Shown here: positions 15,315-16,794 of the stretch, piece after piece
Layout of the letters: each line of letters opens with the position of its first letter
Position numbering within the stretch: the first letter of the stretch is position 1
Source of the DNA: Actinomycetes bacterium
GTDB taxonomy: Bacteria; Actinomycetota; Actinomycetes; Actinomycetales; Demequinaceae
Assembly: GCA_023442845.1 (NCBI GenBank)
Contig: JAEZXC010000050.1
Coordinates: forward strand, 1 to 16,794
Reading direction: 5' to 3'
Length of the DNA stretch: 16,794 nt
Translations under genes and position numbers: made by a program
Notes under the pieces: generated by a model
What the model was told of the DNA's origin: nothing
Database searches by the model: none
Seen by the model: only the letters and a program-made list of their open reading frames with translations

Positions 15315-16064
15315 GTGGCCGGAGATGCCCCCTCGATTGAGGATGCCCTGAAACGCGTGCTCGCGCTCGGCGAGCGCGACGCGCATGGCCATGCGTCGCC
15401 ACTGGCCGGCTCGCGGCGAGCGATTCTCGACGCGCTCCGCTCGGCATCCGAACCGCTCACCATCGAGGAAATCTCGGTGGCCGTGGAGTTGCACACCAAC
15501 ACAACTCGGCATCACCTCGACGTCCTTTCCGCGGCCGGGCTCGTTGATCGGGCTCACACCGAGCCTTCGGGCCGTGGCCGGCCCCGCACCCGATACCAGG
15601 CGTCTGAAGCGGCTGCCGAGGCGTATACGCAACTGGAAGAACAACTTGAAGCCGCGTTCCATGGCGCAGACGTCGATGAGGTCGCACGCGAGACGGCACG
15701 ACGCTGGCTCGCGACAGTGCCGCCCGTCCGTCACGCTCGAGATCTTGACGAGGCCGTCGCTGAAGCGGTGATTTCCCTGAGAGAAGTCGGTTTCGCCGCG
15801 CATTCCGACGAAGTTGGTGACACGATCGTGGTGACGGATTGTCCCTACGCCGGTCTCATCGCGGAGCACCCCATGATCTGCACTGTCCATGCGGAACTCG
15901 TCTCACGCGCGCTCCACCAGACCGGCCAACCCGTCGAGCTCGACGGCTTTGACGTGTGGGTGCGCCCCGGCATCTGCCGGGCTCGCCTCCGCCGCCCCGA
16001 TACCGAACCCGACTTTGTCGCTCTACCTGCCACTCGCATCACCTCAACGGAGAGGACCTCATGA
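15315..16064 (+). CDS. SufR-like winged-helix regulator, putative Fe-S sensor
   Basis: A 249-residue regulator. The N-terminal winged HTH (about 34-96) runs RRAILDALRSASEPLTIEEI, then HTNTTRHHLDVLSAAGLVDR and a basic wing GRGRPRTRYQ, an ArsR/DeoR-like form shared with SufR proteins. A linker helix region follows to about 150. The C-terminal domain has three cysteines, Cys176, Cys189 and Cys221, spaced C-x12-C-x31-C, in TDCPYAG, MICTVH and GICRAR. SufR proteins bind an Fe-S cluster with similarly spaced cysteines. Here the context is nitrate respiration, not Fe-S assembly, so the protein may sense oxygen, nitric oxide or cluster supply and control narK and narG. The GTG start at 15315 has AGGAAAG upstream. 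Its TGA overlaps the narG ATG, tying its translation to narG. Confidence 0.8.
   Translation: MAGDAPSIEDALKRVLALGERDAHGHASPLAGSRRAILDALRSASEPLTIEEISVAVELHTNTTRHHLDVLSAAGLVDRAHTEPSGRGRPRTRYQASEAAAEAYTQLEEQLEAAFHGADVDEVARETARRWLATVPPVRHARDLDEAVAEAVISLREVGFAAHSDEVGDTIVVTDCPYAGLIAEHPMICTVHAELVSRALHQTGQPVELDGFDVWVRPGICRARLRRPDTEPDFVALPATRITSTERTS
16049..16060 (+). promoter_or_regulatory. narG ribosome binding site inside the regulator gene
   Basis: GGAGAGGA (16049-16056) lies 4 bases before the narG ATG and inside the last codons of the regulator. It supports the ATG at 16061 as the start and suggests that narG is translated from the same mRNA as the regulator. Confidence 0.65.
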
Positions 16065-16794
16065 CGACGTCGCCTGCTGTTTCCGATGCCGCATCCAACC
16101 TGCTCGTCAAGGCGGGGCGGTTCTTACACAAGGGCGAGACGTCGCCCGACTTCCGCACCGTCACCCTTGAAGGCGGGCGCGATGCCGACGTCTTCTATCG
16201 CGACAGGTGGAGTCACGACAAGATTGTGCGCTCAACGCACGGCGTCAACTGCACGGGCTCGTGTTCGTGGAAGGTCTACGTCAAGGATGGCGTCATCACG
16301 TGGGAGACGCAGCAGACCGACTATCCCTCGGCAGGCGCGGATCTGCCGGAGTATGAGCCTCGCGGCTGCCCACGCGGCGCCGCGTTCTCTTGGTACACCT
16401 ACTCGCCCACACGGGTGAAGTACCCCTACATCCGCGGCGTGTTGCTCGAGGCCTACCGCGAAGCGAAGAAGACCTACCCGGACCCAGTTGACGCATGGCG
16501 AGCCGTCACGACCGACCCTGACACCCGGCGTCGGTACCAACAGGCGCGCGGCAAGGGCGGACTTGTGCGGGCCAGCTGGACTGAGGCAAAAGAAATCATC
16601 GCCGCCGCCCACGTGCACACGGTCAAAGAGCACGGCCCGGACCGCATCTTCGGCTTCTCCCCCATCCCCGCAATGTCGATGGCCTCGCACGCGGCGGGAG
16701 CCCGTTTCATCTCGATGATGGGCGGCTCGATGGTGTCGTTCTACGACTGGTACTGCGATCTGCCCGTCGCATCGCCTCAGGTCTTTGGTGACCA
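16061..16794 (+). CDS. narG: Respiratory nitrate reductase alpha subunit (3' partial)
   Basis: The open frame runs from the ATG at 16061 to the window end (244 codons), so only the N-terminal fifth of a roughly 1,200-residue protein is present. NarG reduces nitrate to nitrite at a molybdenum bis-MGD centre on the cytoplasmic face, using electrons from quinol through NarI and NarH. The FS0 cluster ligands are visible as His60, Cys64 and Cys68 (HGVNCTGSC) and Cys103 (RGCPRG), each 11 residues later than in E. coli. Asp233 in FYDWYCDLP matches the aspartate ligand of molybdenum (Asp222 in E. coli). No twin-arginine signal is seen, as expected for cytoplasm-facing NarG. The start overlaps the regulator stop by 4 bases (ATGA). 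narH, narJ and narI are expected just downstream. Confidence 0.96.
   Translation, partial: MTTSPAVSDAASNLLVKAGRFLHKGETSPDFRTVTLEGGRDADVFYRDRWSHDKIVRSTHGVNCTGSCSWKVYVKDGVITWETQQTDYPSAGADLPEYEPRGCPRGAAFSWYTYSPTRVKYPYIRGVLLEAYREAKKTYPDPVDAWRAVTTDPDTRRRYQQARGKGGLVRASWTEAKEIIAAAHVHTVKEHGPDRIFGFSPIPAMSMASHAAGARFISMMGGSMVSFYDWYCDLPVASPQVFGD

Noticed and set aside
1..16794. tRNA genes, CRISPR arrays, insertion sequences, prophage or attachment sites
   Set aside because: No cloverleaf-like sequence, spaced direct repeats, transposase or integrase was seen, and nearly every base is used by a recognised gene.

Overview
This window reads as chromosomal DNA from a high-GC Gram-positive bacterium (Actinomycetota; a Micrococcales-like relative is my guess from protein style, not a search). 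The support is strong G/C preference at third codon positions, frequent GTG starts, the linked order leuS-degV-comEA-comEC-holA facing rpsT, and several genes whose -10 box lies 6-7 bases before the start codon, a layout typical of leaderless actinobacterial mRNAs. Coding density is very high. No stretch above 300 bases lacks a gene, and I see no tRNA, rRNA, CRISPR array, insertion sequence or prophage.

Left part (1-2640, plus strand): the end of a PAS-GGDEF-EAL cyclic-di-GMP protein that is cut by the window edge, then a membrane-anchored PemK/MazF-like protein without a visible antitoxin, then rpsT (ribosomal protein S20) closed by a clear hairpin terminator. Middle part (2643-10149, minus strand, read right to left): leuS, a DegV-family fatty-acid-binding protein, comEA, comEC and holA. 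These are tightly packed, but comEA has its own candidate promoter. A divergent plus-strand gene for a small bacterial-PH-domain membrane protein follows at 10284.

Right part (10853-16794): a nitrate-respiration region. A small HTH-TOBE regulator heads modA-modB-modC, the ABC importer for molybdate, with 4-base stop/start overlaps at each junction. Converging on it, only 4 bases away, is narK, a nitrate/nitrite transporter of the major facilitator superfamily. Divergent from narK is a winged-helix regulator with three cysteines in a SufR-like C-terminal domain (C-x12-C-x31-C), overlapping the start of narG, the catalytic subunit of respiratory nitrate reductase, which runs off the window. The logic is coherent: ModABC supplies molybdenum for the Mo-bisMGD cofactor of NarG, NarK supplies nitrate, and two regulators may sense molybdate/cofactor and an Fe-S cluster state.

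None of the gene families is new. The most interesting signals are regulatory: a GCCGCA/TGCGGC operator-like palindrome in the mod promoter, a repeat-rich divergent narK/regulator promoter, the putative Fe-S regulator fused translationally to narG, and a run of leaderless-type promoters. All are sequence-based inferences that need experimental or comparative checks.
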